From: JAQVSH01 sp964451605
GTDB taxonomy: Bacteria; Bacteroidota; Bacteroidia; Bacteroidales; UBA4181
Direction: 5' to 3'
Length of the DNA stretch: 56,856 nt
NCBI GenBank assembly: GCA_964451605.1
Contig: CAYVJA010000010.1
Location: 1 to 56,856 of the forward strand
Positions 46,211 through 54,098 of the stretch are shown here, in pieces. A program made the position numbers and the translations under genes. Position 1 is the first letter of the stretch. Each line of letters starts with the position of its first letter. The notes under the pieces are model-generated. The model was not told the DNA's origin. It ran no database searches and worked only from the letters and a program-made list of their open reading frames with translations.

Positions 46211-47812
46211 TTAGTTGGGTAAAACGGCTTTCACAAAAGCCACGAATAAGGGGTGGGGCGTGAGAACAGTACTGCTGTATTCGGGATGAAACTGTACACC
46301 TACAAACCATTTCAACGCGGGAATCTCTACAATTTCAACCAGATCGCTCACGGGATTGATGCCTGTGGCTATCATTCCCGAGGCTTCGAAAACCGAAAGA
46401 TAGTCATTATTGAATTCATATCGGTGACGGTGGCGTTCGGAAACCTTGGCGGCTCCATATGCCTGAGCAGCTTTCGACCCCTCTTTCAAGATACAGGGGT
46501 AGGAGCCCAGTCGCATCGTGCCTCCTTTGTTGGTGGTGCGCTTTTGGTCTTCCATCAGGTCGATAACCGGATGGCTGGTCTTTTTCATTTCGGAGCTGTT
46601 TGCCTGGGTGAACCCCAGAACGTTGCGGGCAAATTCGATGACTGCCATCTGCATCCCGAGACAGATTCCCAGAAAGGGAATATTGTGCTCACGGGCGTAT
46701 TGTACGGCTATAATTTTTCCTTCGGTACCTCTCATGCCAAAGCCGGGTGCTACAAGGATACCGTTAAACGCGCTTAGTTTTTCGTCGACATTTTCCGAAG
46801 AAAGATGTTCGGAATGGATGGAAACGAGATTTACCTTGCACTCATTGTGCACTCCTGCGTGACTCAACGCCTCGACAATCGATTTGTAGGCATCAGGAAG
46901 TTCTACATATTTTCCTACCAGGGCAATTGAGATCGCTTTTTTGGGGTGATGATATTTGTCCAGAAAGGCTTGCCAGGCGCTTAGTTCCGGTTGCCCCGAC
47001 CATTTAAGCCGGAGTGTTTTCATCACGGCGATATCGAGTTTTTCGGCCAGGAGGTTAATGGGAACCTCGTAAATGGAGCGGGCATCGATCGATTGCACTA
47101 CGTTTTCGGCCTTCACGTTGCAAAAGAGGGCAACTTTAGCCCGGAGCTCCCGACTCAGGTCGTGTTCGGTGCGCAGTACCAGAACGTCGGGTTGAACGCC
47201 GTTCTCCAGCAAGGTTTTTACGGAATGTTGGGTGGGTTTCGTTTTTAATTCGCCCGAGGCAGCCAGATAGGGAACCAGTGTAAGGTGGATTACCACCGAG
47301 TTTCCGGGCCCCAGCTGGTAACGAAGTTGCCGAACGGCTTCTATATAGGGGAGCGATTCGATATCGCCTACGGTTCCTCCTATCTCTGTAATTACCACAT
47401 CGAAACGGTTCTGCTTTCCCAAAAGCTGAATCCGCCGTTTGATTTCGTCGGTAATATGGGGGATAATCTGAACGGTTTTTCCCAGATAGTCGCCTCTGCG
47501 TTCTTTGTTGATTACCTCCTGATAGATTTTCCCGGTAGTAACGCTATTGGCCTGGGTGGTAGGGATTCCGGTAAATCGCTCATAATGACCTAAGTCCAGG
47601 TCGGTTTCGGCTCCATCGGAGGTAACAAAACACTCCCCGTGTTCATAGGGATTGAGGGTGCCCGGATCGATATTCAGGTAAGGGTCGAGCTTCTGAATGG
47701 TTACTTTGAACCCTCTGGCCTGCAGGAGCATAGCCAGAGAGGAGGCAACGATTCCTTTGCCCAGCGAGGAGGCCACACCTCCGGTAACAAAAATATACTT
47801 AGTGGCTGGCAT
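46211..47812 (-). CDS. pyrG: CTP synthase
   Basis: A 533-residue enzyme converting UTP to CTP. The N-terminal synthetase domain starts KYIFVTGGVASSLGKGI (ATP loop), with EIGGTVGDIESLPYIEA, and the C-terminal glutaminase domain has the nucleophile motif FLGICLGMQ and the partner His/Glu in GVQFHPEYSS. Its product feeds phospholipid synthesis, which suits its place next to plsY. It begins 15 bases after the DUF349 gene. Confidence 0.97.
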   Translation of the reverse strand: MPATKYIFVTGGVASSLGKGIVASSLAMLLQARGFKVTIQKLDPYLNIDPGTLNPYEHGECFVTSDGAETDLDLGHYERFTGIPTTQANSVTTGKIYQEVINKERRGDYLGKTVQIIPHITDEIKRRIQLLGKQNRFDVVITEIGGTVGDIESLPYIEAVRQLRYQLGPGNSVVIHLTLVPYLAASGELKTKPTQHSVKTLLENGVQPDVLVLRTEHDLSRELRAKVALFCNVKAENVVQSIDARSIYEVPINLLAEKLDIAVMKTLRLKWSGQPELSAWQAFLDKYHHPKKAISIALVGKYVELPDAYKSIVEALSHAGVHNECKVNLVSIHSEHLSSENVDEKLSAFNGILVAPGFGMRGTEGKIIAVQYAREHNIPFLGICLGMQMAVIEFARNVLGFTQANSSEMKKTSHPVIDLMEDQKRTTNKGGTMRLGSYPCILKEGSKAAQAYGAAKVSERHRHRYEFNNDYLSVFEASGMIATGINPVSDLVEIVEIPALKWFVGVQFHPEYSSTVLTPHPLFVAFVKAVLPN

Positions 47813-47827
47813 ATGGGTTGCGAACGG

Positions 47828-49816
47828 TTATTCGTCAACCTGGTCGATAAGACGAATCTTCTCTTCGGTTGTAGTGATTTCCTCTCGTGTTCGTTCAATC
47901 CGCTTCCGTACTTCGGCAATCATAGACTCCGCATTTTTTGATTTCGAGAAGAATCCGATGTTGTTTTCGAGTACGATAATTTCGCTTTCAAGCTGTTTAA
48001 TGCGTGAGAAGAGCTTCTCCCGCTCTAAACGCAGTTTTCGGTCACCTTTTGGGGTTCCGGAAACCTGTTCCAGCTTGTTTTTATAATGTTTCAGATTTTT
48101 TCGGGTATCATCCAGCTGAAGTGCATCGAATTTTTTGCTGATCACTTCACGATACCGTTTTTGTACCTCCTCTTTGTGCTTAATCGGAACAAAGCCGATT
48201 TTGCTCCAACGACGCTGAAAATCTTTTAACCGGGTGAAGTTCTCTTCGGCCGAATCGGTGGGTTGAAAAGCTTCGATTTCAGCAACGAGTTCATTCTTCT
48301 GGGCAAGATTGTTCCCGTATTCGTTATCGACAGTGCTGAAGTGGCTTGACTTCCTTTCGAAGAAATGGTCGCAGGCCGAACGGAACCGCTTCCAAATGGC
48401 ATCGCTCTGTTTACGGGGAACCGGACCTACCTCCTTCCAACGCTTCTGGAGCTCAATCAGATCTTCTGTGGTCTCTTTCCATTTGGTGCTCTCTTTCAGT
48501 GCTTCTGCCTGATTGCAGAGATCCTCCTTGATTTGCAGATTGTTCGATTGCTCTTCGCGCGACTGGGCAAAATGGTCACGTTTTTTCAGGAAGAACTGAT
48601 CGCAAATATTGCGGAAACGGGTATAGATCTTGGTATTCTCTTTTTTCGGGGCAAATCCTATGGTCTTCCAGATTTTCTGGATTTCGATCATCTCGAGTGA
48701 GCCTTTATCCCAATCGGAAGCCGAATCGAGTTTTCTGTTTGCAATCTCCTCGGCTTTTTCGCAGAGCAACACTTTCTGATCCAGATTCTTACGTTGCTCT
48801 TCCTTTTGGTTGTCGAAATACTCCTGGTGCTTCTTGTTCAGTTTGGCTGTCACGTCTTTGAACCGCTCCCAAATCTCATTTTTCATTTCGGGGCTGACCG
48901 GCCCAATCTCGCGCCACGCTTCGTGCAGTTTCTGAAGCGATTTGAAGGCTTTGATCACGGAGGGTTCCAGCAGAAGTTCCTCGGCTTTTTCGCAGAGCAA
49001 CATCTTTTGTTCCAGGTTCTTTTTCAGATCGAGGTCGCGAAGCTCCTTATTGATCTTGATGTAGTTGTAGAATATCTCTACATGATGGTGGTAAGTTTCC
49101 CAAAGATCTTTCAGGTGTGCCTGGGGAACAGGGCCGATAGAGCGCCACTTGCCCTGCAGTTCGCGAAAGGCCTGAAACGTTTCGTTGGCAAACTCACTCG
49201 AAGCGGTGAGCTGTTTTAACTCCTCGATAATCTTGTGTTTCTCGACAAGATTTTTCTCTTTGTCGGCCTCAAGTTTTTCGGCCAGTTCGCTCCGCTGGTG
49301 CCGGTATTTTTTCAGCAACTCTTTCAGCGAAATCTCATCAACGTCTTCGGCAGGCAGGAACGCTTCGGGTTCACCTCCTTCGTCGATAAACTGTTTGTGC
49401 AATTTCTCGATATCGGCTTTGTGCTTTTTGTAGAAGCAGATCTTGATGGCCTCCACATCGCGACGAATCTTTTCAGGGGGATTCACCTCAATCAGGTTCG
49501 ACAGCGCCTTAATCAGGTCCGATTTACTCAACGTGGAATAGTCGAACGACGGTTCGGGGATGTTATCCTGGCTCTCATCTGACGAAAGCACGTCGGTATC
49601 GTCCGACAACGAGCCGTCATCGCCGGCGCCGTCGGGATCTGCCGCAGGCCGGAAATTAATGATGGCATCGATGGTATCCGATTCGGATTCAGTATTGCAC
49701 GATTCAACGGTAAGAGGGGAGGCAGGATTGGCAGCATCGCTAGGGGAGGACGTAGCGTTCCCGATAGTGCTGTCTTGTTCATTCTGAACGGATTCCCTGG
49801 GGTCTAGACTATCCAT
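47828..49816 (-). CDS. DUF349 repeat protein
   Basis: A 662-residue highly charged, alpha-helical protein. An acidic, low-complexity N-terminal region (about 1-95) is followed by a chain of DUF349 three-helix repeats, each with a motif like RWKEVGPVPRKQSDAIWKRF (about 220-300, 300-370, 375-445, 450-520, 525-590), and a C-terminal coiled coil (about 590-662). DUF349 proteins are common in Bacteroidetes, and their function is not established. It heads the pyrG-yidC-plsY group and has its own promoter, divergent from clpS. Confidence 0.85.
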   Translation of the reverse strand: MDSLDPRESVQNEQDSTIGNATSSPSDAANPASPLTVESCNTESESDTIDAIINFRPAADPDGAGDDGSLSDDTDVLSSDESQDNIPEPSFDYSTLSKSDLIKALSNLIEVNPPEKIRRDVEAIKICFYKKHKADIEKLHKQFIDEGGEPEAFLPAEDVDEISLKELLKKYRHQRSELAEKLEADKEKNLVEKHKIIEELKQLTASSEFANETFQAFRELQGKWRSIGPVPQAHLKDLWETYHHHVEIFYNYIKINKELRDLDLKKNLEQKMLLCEKAEELLLEPSVIKAFKSLQKLHEAWREIGPVSPEMKNEIWERFKDVTAKLNKKHQEYFDNQKEEQRKNLDQKVLLCEKAEEIANRKLDSASDWDKGSLEMIEIQKIWKTIGFAPKKENTKIYTRFRNICDQFFLKKRDHFAQSREEQSNNLQIKEDLCNQAEALKESTKWKETTEDLIELQKRWKEVGPVPRKQSDAIWKRFRSACDHFFERKSSHFSTVDNEYGNNLAQKNELVAEIEAFQPTDSAEENFTRLKDFQRRWSKIGFVPIKHKEEVQKRYREVISKKFDALQLDDTRKNLKHYKNKLEQVSGTPKGDRKLRLEREKLFSRIKQLESEIIVLENNIGFFSKSKNAESMIAEVRKRIERTREEITTTEEKIRLIDQVDE

Positions 49817-49846
49817 GACTGTCAGTTTTATGACGGTTTCAAACGA

Positions 49847-49939
49847 CGAAGGTACGCAATTCGAGCAGAATGGTCAAATTTCGTAAAAAAATCTTTCTAT
49901 TCATCTTGTTTGGATACCCGAAGGGTTTCGTTATTTTTG
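49847..49939. promoter_or_regulatory. Divergent consensus promoters for the DUF349 gene (-) and clpS (+)
   Basis: On the - strand, TTTG (49,878-49,875), 20 bases, TACCTTCG (49,854-49,847) leads to the DUF349 gene (one mismatch to TAnnTTTG). On the + strand, TTTG (49,909-49,912), 19 bases, TATTTTTG (49,932-49,939) leads to clpS; it is an exact consensus match. Confidence 0.75.
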
Positions 49940-49960
49940 TTCTCTTGAGAATTCAGTAGT

Positions 49961-50248
49961 ATGCAAAGCGGAGATACAAACAGTCCCGATTTTCGTCAAG
50001 ATACCCTCGACTCCTGTGGTACGGATTCGGATCGGTTCCTGATTCTGCACAATGATGAGGTACATACCTTCAATTATGTGGTTGAGTCGTTGGTGGAGGT
50101 TTGTGCGCACAATCCCGAACAAGCCGAACAATGTGCCTATATTGCCCATCTTAAGGGTCGTTGCGATGTTAGAAAAGGAAGTTCCGATTATCTTCACACC
50201 CTTTTAAAGGCGCTGTCCGAAAAAGGTCTGACCGTTACTTTAGAATAG
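49961..50248 (+). CDS. clpS: Clp protease adaptor ClpS family
   Basis: A 95-residue protein. After an acidic N-terminal stretch comes the ClpS core, with LILHNDEVHTFNYVVESLVEVC, the YIAHLKGRCDVRKGS segment and a final strand KGLTVTLE. The N-terminal Asp/Asn region and His in the core would bind N-end-rule substrates and deliver them to ClpAP/ClpC. It is preceded by an exact consensus promoter and followed 6 bases later by nfeD. Confidence 0.88.
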   Translation: MQSGDTNSPDFRQDTLDSCGTDSDRFLILHNDEVHTFNYVVESLVEVCAHNPEQAEQCAYIAHLKGRCDVRKGSSDYLHTLLKALSEKGLTVTLE

Positions 50249-50254
50249 TCTGCT

Positions 50255-50716
50255 ATGAGCATTTTTATCGTTGTGTTGTTGATTGTGGTGGGAATATGTC
50301 TGGTTCTGCTGGAGATTCTTGTACTGCCGGGTTTTATTGTAGGCGTAGCCGGTGCCCTTATGATGGTGGCAGGGGTAGGGGGCACCTATCTCTACTATGG
50401 ATTTATGTGGGGTAATGTCGTGTTGCTGATTACAGTGGCCGGTAGTCTGATTGCGGTCTATTTTGCACTGAATTCCAAGACCTGGCGCAAGTTGTCGTTG
50501 CAAACAGAGATTGACGGCCGCGTGAATAATCCCGATGTGAGCCGTGTCACCCCCGGTGATAAAGGGGTAACGATTACCCGTTTAGCCCCTATGGGGCGTG
50601 TGCGGATCGATACGCTCGAACTGGAGGCAAAGTCGGAGGAAAACCTGATAGATGCGGGTGTGCCTATTGAGGTGGTTTCGGTCGGGGTAAGTAATGTTGT
50701 GGTGAAACGCGCGTAG
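50255..50716 (+). CDS. NfeD-family membrane protein
   Basis: A 153-residue short NfeD: three hydrophobic segments (about 2-18, 21-44, 48-70) then a C-terminal OB-fold domain (about 90-153) with VTPGDKGVTITRLAPMGRVRID and ENLIDAGVPIEVVSV. NfeD proteins pair with flotillin-like proteins; floA follows 51 bases downstream, the usual arrangement. Confidence 0.9.
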   Translation: MSIFIVVLLIVVGICLVLLEILVLPGFIVGVAGALMMVAGVGGTYLYYGFMWGNVVLLITVAGSLIAVYFALNSKTWRKLSLQTEIDGRVNNPDVSRVTPGDKGVTITRLAPMGRVRIDTLELEAKSEENLIDAGVPIEVVSVGVSNVVVKRA

Positions 50717-50767
50717 TTGCGGGATCTAATCATGTAAGGGAATATAAACCAACTAAATTGTTTGAAA

Positions 50768-51124
50768 ATGGAAGATTTCACGCTTTATGGTCTTTTCGCA
50801 GCAATGGTGCTGTTTCTGCTTTGGCTGCTGTTCTATTTGATTCCATTGAATCTGTGGTTTCAATGTATTCTCAACAATGTAAAGATTTCGCTGCTGCAGT
50901 TGATGTTTATGCGCTGGCGTCGCGTTCCCCCTTCCATCATTGTGAATGCACTGATTAACGCCAAGAAAGCCGGCCTTGACCTGAGTGCCGACCAGCTTGA
51001 GGCACACTATCTGGCAGGAGGTCGCGTACAGCGGGTAGTTAATGCGTTAATATCGGCCGATAAGGCCAATATACCCCTCGATTTTAAATCGGCCACGGCT
51101 ATCGATCTGGCCGGTCGCGATGTG
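50768..51124 (+). CDS. floA: Flotillin-like FloA, 5' fragment
   Basis: The first 119 residues of a protein that is normally about 330 residues. The N-terminal membrane hairpin (about 3-30), PPSIIVNALINAKKAGLDLS, EAHYLAGGRVQRVVNALISADKA and ATAIDLAGRDV are standard FloA. The next residues should continue LEAVQ-like; instead the sequence becomes unrelated, and its reverse complement encodes the start of an ABC ATPase. An ORF reading on to 51,268 is an accident of the join. The gene is broken by the join, not necessarily in the organism. Confidence 0.85.
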
Positions 51125-51125
51125 G
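51113..51125. other. Probable chimeric assembly junction
   Basis: Left of this point floA reads in frame to codon 119; right of it, on the opposite strand, an ABC ATPase reads from its GTG (51,190) and ends here too. Base composition and codon choice change within the next 70 bases. The few bases around CGCGATGTG could belong to either sequence, which suggests a short overlap that misled the assembler. There are no Ns at the join. Confidence 0.75.
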
Positions 51126-51190
51126 AGAGAGAAATCGTGCAAGACTTTGAGCGAATCGAAAGACTTGCTCACGTTCGTGAAGGTGATCAC
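51116..51190 (-). CDS. ABC transporter ATP-binding protein, N-terminal fragment
   Basis: On the - strand, 25 codons from GTG 51,190 read ITFTNVSKSFDSLKVLHDF, then SLHIA. This is the classic start of an ABC ATPase; the Walker A motif would follow but is lost at the join. A GGGGAGGG-rich stretch before the GTG can serve as ribosome binding site. It starts 38 bases after the permease stop, as in NitT/TauT-type ABC operons. Its G+C is lower than its neighbours, over a short span. Confidence 0.65.
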
Positions 51191-51227
51191 TCCGCCACCC
51201 TCCCCGCTCGGTCACCGGCCCTCGGGC

Positions 51228-51875
51228 TCACCCGGCCCCCTTTCTCCAGCGCAGCAACCGCTTCCTGACCGGCCGCAGAACACCGAACTCGATGACCGCC
51301 ATCAGAGCCAAGAGGACCACAACCCAGGCGAACAACTCCGGGGTCTCGAGATACGCCATCGCTCGGGAAAAGGCGTGTCCGATTCCGTTCATGGCCCCGA
51401 GGACCTCCCCCAGCACCACCGCCCGCACTGAAACGCCCGTGGCTAGGGTCAACCCCGCCAGCACCGGAGACGCGATCCCCGGCAGGTAGACCTCGGTGAG
51501 CAGCAACCGCCGGGAAAAGTGGTAGACCCGGCCCATCTCGGTCAGCCGCCGGTCGACGGCCTGCACGCCGGAGACGGTGTTGACGTACATGGTCGGGAAG
51601 ACGATCACCGCTACCAGAAAAATGACCGCCAAGTCGCCCAGGCCGAACCACAGCATGGCCAGCACGGCGATGATGACGGCCGGCACCGTCATCGACACCC
51701 AGCGCAGCGGCTCCAGGAACGAGCGCACCCGCGGCTGTACGCCGGCCACCACGCCCAGCACCCAGCCGATGGCCGCTCCGATGGNNNNNNNNNNCAGGCC
51801 CACCAGTTCCAGGTGCCGCCCCAGGCTGCGCAGGAGCTCCGATTGATTTTTGAGGAGAAAAGCCCATAGCGTCAT
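51228..51875 (-). CDS. NitT/TauT-type ABC transporter permease (10-N gap inside)
   Basis: About 215 residues of an ABC inner-membrane permease with hydrophobic segments throughout. VSMTVPAVIIAVLAMLWFGL, then VIVFPTMYVNTVSGVQAVD, and the EAA-like loop with TEMGRVYHFSRRLLLTEVYLPGIA are typical of taurine, nitrate or aliphatic-sulfonate permeases (SsuC-like). The 10-N gap (51,785-51,794) falls near the N-terminus. The ATG at 51,875 overlaps the stop of the upstream ORF (ATGA). The domain looks short at the N-terminus, and the upstream ORF appears to hold the missing first helix. Confidence 0.8.
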   Translation of the reverse strand: MTLWAFLLKNQSELLRSLGRHLELVGLXXXXIGAAIGWVLGVVAGVQPRVRSFLEPLRWVSMTVPAVIIAVLAMLWFGLGDLAVIFLVAVIVFPTMYVNTVSGVQAVDRRLTEMGRVYHFSRRLLLTEVYLPGIASPVLAGLTLATGVSVRAVVLGEVLGAMNGIGHAFSRAMAYLETPELFAWVVVLLALMAVIEFGVLRPVRKRLLRWRKGAG

Positions 51876-52249
51876 GACGGCAACTCCCCCCATAGGGCCT
51901 CGCCCAGGGCCTTGGCCGTGGCCACCGGCGAGGCCAGGATGGCCGGGCTGACCGCAAAGGAGAGCAGCTGCCATACCACCAGGATGGCGACCACTCCGGC
52001 GATCACGTACAGGGTCCGGGTGCGCCGTGTCGGCGCGGGCCGCCGCGGCGCCGGAGCCGGGGCGTGCCCACCGGCGCCACCCCCAAGCGGAGCGGCGGCG
52101 CCTCGGAGCGGGTCGATGTCCGGCGGGACGGCCCCCTCCCGAGGCCGGTCGCCGCCCGGTGGATCTGCGGCGGCCCCGCGCGGGCCCGCGCCCTCCGGAG
52201 GGCCGCCGGCTCCGGCGCGCCCCGCGTCATAGCTGTGACTATTCTTCAA
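51872..52249 (-). CDS. N-terminal permease segment with Pro/Arg/Gly-rich extension
   Basis: Up to 125 residues from a TTG at 52,249; the true start is unclear. The last 50 (LYVIAGVVAILVVWQLLSF, then SPAILASPVATAKALGEAL) look like the first helix and SP-V-AL segment of an SsuC-type permease. The first 75 are low-complexity Gly/Pro/Arg/Ala. It ends in TGA overlapping the next ATG by 4 bases. It is either a separate coupled gene, or one permease cut by a frameshift of biological or assembly origin. The low-complexity part may be non-coding. Confidence 0.4.
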   Translation of the reverse strand: MKNSHSYDAGRAGAGGPPEGAGPRGAAADPPGGDRPREGAVPPDIDPLRGAAAPLGGGAGGHAPAPAPRRPAPTRRTRTLYVIAGVVAILVVWQLLSFAVSPAILASPVATAKALGEALWGELPS

Positions 52250-52487
52250 AATCCATCCGCTGGAGATTCACACCCTCGAGCGCACCCAGTTCGCTGTAGA
52301 AGTCCTCGATCTCGGGGCCGAACACGTCCAGCAGCAGCAGGCCGCTCGGCGAACAGCTCGTGCTGTCGGCATCGTGGATACCCAAACGGGTGCGAATATT
52401 GCAACCATACTTGGTCAGCACGGCCTGCACCGCGGGCACGTTCTCAATGCGCTGAGCAATGTGTACGCCAAAGATGATGTGTTTCAC
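52239..52487 (-). CDS. Small ACT-like protein, possibly TM1266-type hydrogenase regulator
   Basis: An 82-residue beta-alpha-beta protein starting at GTG 52,487, with an AAAGGAG ribosome site upstream. It reads KHIIFGVHIAQRIENVPAVQ, then TKYGCNIRTRLGIHD and LLLLDVF, the layout of a ferredoxin-like ACT domain. The length and pattern recall the TM1266 family found beside [FeFe]-hydrogenase genes, and a hydrogenase-like sensor kinase is encoded 2 kb away. The match is by eye. Alternatively it is an unrelated ACT-like metabolite-binding protein. It is divergent from focA, across twin palindromes. Confidence 0.5.
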   Translation of the reverse strand: MKHIIFGVHIAQRIENVPAVQAVLTKYGCNIRTRLGIHDADSTSCSPSGLLLLDVFGPEIEDFYSELGALEGVNLQRMDFEE

Positions 52488-52515
52488 GGCTGCGACTCCT
52501 TTCGTTGACGGCGCC

Positions 52516-52556
52516 GTACCCGGACGGGTACGTTTCTGCCATACCCAGGCGGGTAT
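52516..52556. promoter_or_regulatory. Twin palindromic operators RTACCC-N4-GGGTAY
   Basis: GTACCC-GGAC-GGGTAC (52,516-52,531) and ATACCC-AGGC-GGGTAT (52,541-52,556) have centres 25 bases apart. Both are perfect 6-bp inverted repeats with a 4-base spacer. They lie 29 bases before the start of the ACT-like gene (- strand) and about 200 bases before focA. The half-site TACCC resembles operators of CsoR/CstR-type repressors; no such gene is in the window. Confidence 0.6.
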
Positions 52557-52651
52557 GCTCCTATTCCTCGAATTGTCCCATGACTCGCTACTCGATCCAT
52601 TTCTCGACTCGCGGACACCCCCATTGTACATTGACGCAGTATGCTCGTAGG

Positions 52652-52705
52652 NNNNNNNNNNNNNNNNNNNNNNNNNNNNNNNNNNNNNNNNNNNNNNNNN
52701 NNNNN
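52652..52705. other. Assembly gap in the focA upstream region
   Basis: 54 Ns. The control region upstream of focA is incomplete. On the left a TTGACG (52,631-52,636) could be a -35 box whose -10 would fall in the gap. Confidence 0.9.
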
Positions 52706-52779
52706 TGGCCTGAACGATCGGTGCCCCCGCCGGACAGAGAAAGGGTCAGGAAGTATGTCGGCACCGATCGTTCAGGCCA
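52706..52779. repeat. 20-bp perfect inverted repeat spanning the focA start
   Basis: Positions 52,706-52,725 are the exact reverse complement of 52,760-52,779. The 34-base loop holds the ribosome site (AAGGGTCAGGAAG) and the ATG at 52,755. The left arm begins at the first base after the N gap, which makes a fold-back artefact at a contig end likely. If real, it would form a long RNA hairpin with the start codon in its loop. Confidence 0.8.
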
Positions 52780-53901
52780 ACTGCTACCTCCCCGGCGAAG
52801 TGGCGGGGCTGGCTTGCGACACGAGCAAGAAGAAGGCCTCGCTCCCGCTGGGCCGGCTGATCGTTCTGGGGATGCTGGCCGGGGCCTATATCGGCTTCGG
52901 GGCCTATCTGGCCCTCACGGCCAGCCACGACATCCCCAAATACCTCGGCAACGGGGTCGGGCAACTGGTCTTCGGGGCGACGTTCAGCATCGGCCTCATG
53001 TTGGTGGTCATCGGCGGCNNNNNNNNNNNNNNNNNNNNNNNNNNNNNNNNNNNNNNNNNNNNNNNNNNNNNNNNNNNNNNNNNNNNNNNNNNNNNNNNNN
53101 NNNNNNNNNNNNNNNNNNNNNNNNNNNNNNACCTGGAGGAGCCTCTGCAAGAACTGGGCGGTGGTCTGGGTCACGAACTTGGTGGGCGCTTTGCTACTGG
53201 TGCTGATCGTCTATGGCGCCTTCTACACGGGTGACTCGGTGGGTTTGTTCAAGGGAGGTATCGCCGCAAAGGCCCTGACCGTGGCCAAAGCCAAGGTGGA
53301 ACTGGGCTTCTGGGCGGCGCTGCTGCGAGGCATCCTCTGCAACTGGCTGGTCTGCCTGGCAGTCTGGCTGGCGATGGCCTCCAAGNNNNNNNNNNNNNNN
53401 NNNNNNNNNNNNNNNNNNNNNNNNNNNNNNNNNNNNNNNNNNNNNNNNNNNNNNNCTTCTTCCCCATCATGGCTTTCGTGGCCATGAGCTTCGAGCACAG
53501 CGTGGCCAACATGTTCTTCATCCCCCTAGGCCTGCTGCTCGGCGGGAATCAAGCCGTGGTGGACTTGGCCGCGTCCGGCGTCCTCACCCCTGACCAACTG
53601 GCGCTCTGGACCTCCGGGGGCCAACTCCCCGAGACGGCCACGGTCGCCATGGAGGCGTTCCGCACCGCGACGGCGGACCACCTCACCTGGGGCGCTTTCT
53701 TCTACAAGAACCTGATCCCGGTCACCATAGGCAACATCCTCNNNNNNNNNNNNNNNNNNNNNNNNNNNNNNNNNNNNNNNNNNNNNNNNNNNNNNNNNNN
53801 NNNNNNNNNNNNNNNNNNNNNNNNNNNNNNNNNNNNNNNNNNNNNNNNNNNNNNNNNNNNNNNNNNNNGACCCGGGAGCAGGGCCGGAGGACACCAAGTG
53901 A
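52755..53901 (+). CDS. Formate/nitrite transporter FocA family (three N gaps)
   Basis: A FocA/NirC pentameric channel. After an N-terminal cytosolic stretch, segments read LIVLGMLAGAYIGFGAYLAL; TWRSLCKNWAVVWVTNLVGA; LGFWAALLRGILCNWLVCLAVWLA; FFPIMAFVAMSFEHSVANMFF (the conserved gating His); NLIPVTIGNIL. Gaps at 53,019-53,130, 53,386-53,455 and 53,742-53,868 each shift frame because the N counts are arbitrary. An insertion of about 45 residues follows the FEHSVANMFF helix. The reading frame after the last gap ends DPGAGPEDTK and TGA. The substrate, formate or nitrite, is inferred; formate fits the hydrogenase-like neighbour. Confidence 0.85.
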
Positions 53902-53903
53902 CC

Positions 53904-53933
53904 GCGCCCGCGCAGGCGACCCGGCGCGGGCGC
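53904..53933 (+). terminator. GC-rich hairpin after focA
   Basis: GCGCCCGCGC (53,904-53,913) and GCGCGGGCGC (53,924-53,933) form a perfect 10-bp stem with a 10-base loop, 3 bases after the stop codon. There is no T run, so it may be a terminator of the high-GC kind or an RNA-stabilising stem. Confidence 0.45.
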
Positions 53934-54098
53934 AGGAGCCTTGGAGCGAAGGGGCGCCCGGCTCACAGGGGCGCGGCCTACCGGGCGAGCGCGGCTCACC
54001 GAGGGACGCGGCCCACAGGTGGGTGCAGCTCGCGCGCAGATAGCCGATGCTAAGATTGAGCCCACACCAACCGGAAGTGCACAGAGGCTTGAGAGACC

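Noticed and set aside
50768..51268. A single 167-residue FloA-like protein running to 51,268
   Set aside because: The last 48 residues match no FloA sequence and are antisense to an ABC ATPase and a permease end.
51900..52300. Long forward and reverse ORFs in the Gly/Pro/Arg-rich stretch
   Set aside because: High G+C makes stops rare; only the last 50 residues of one reverse frame resemble a known protein.
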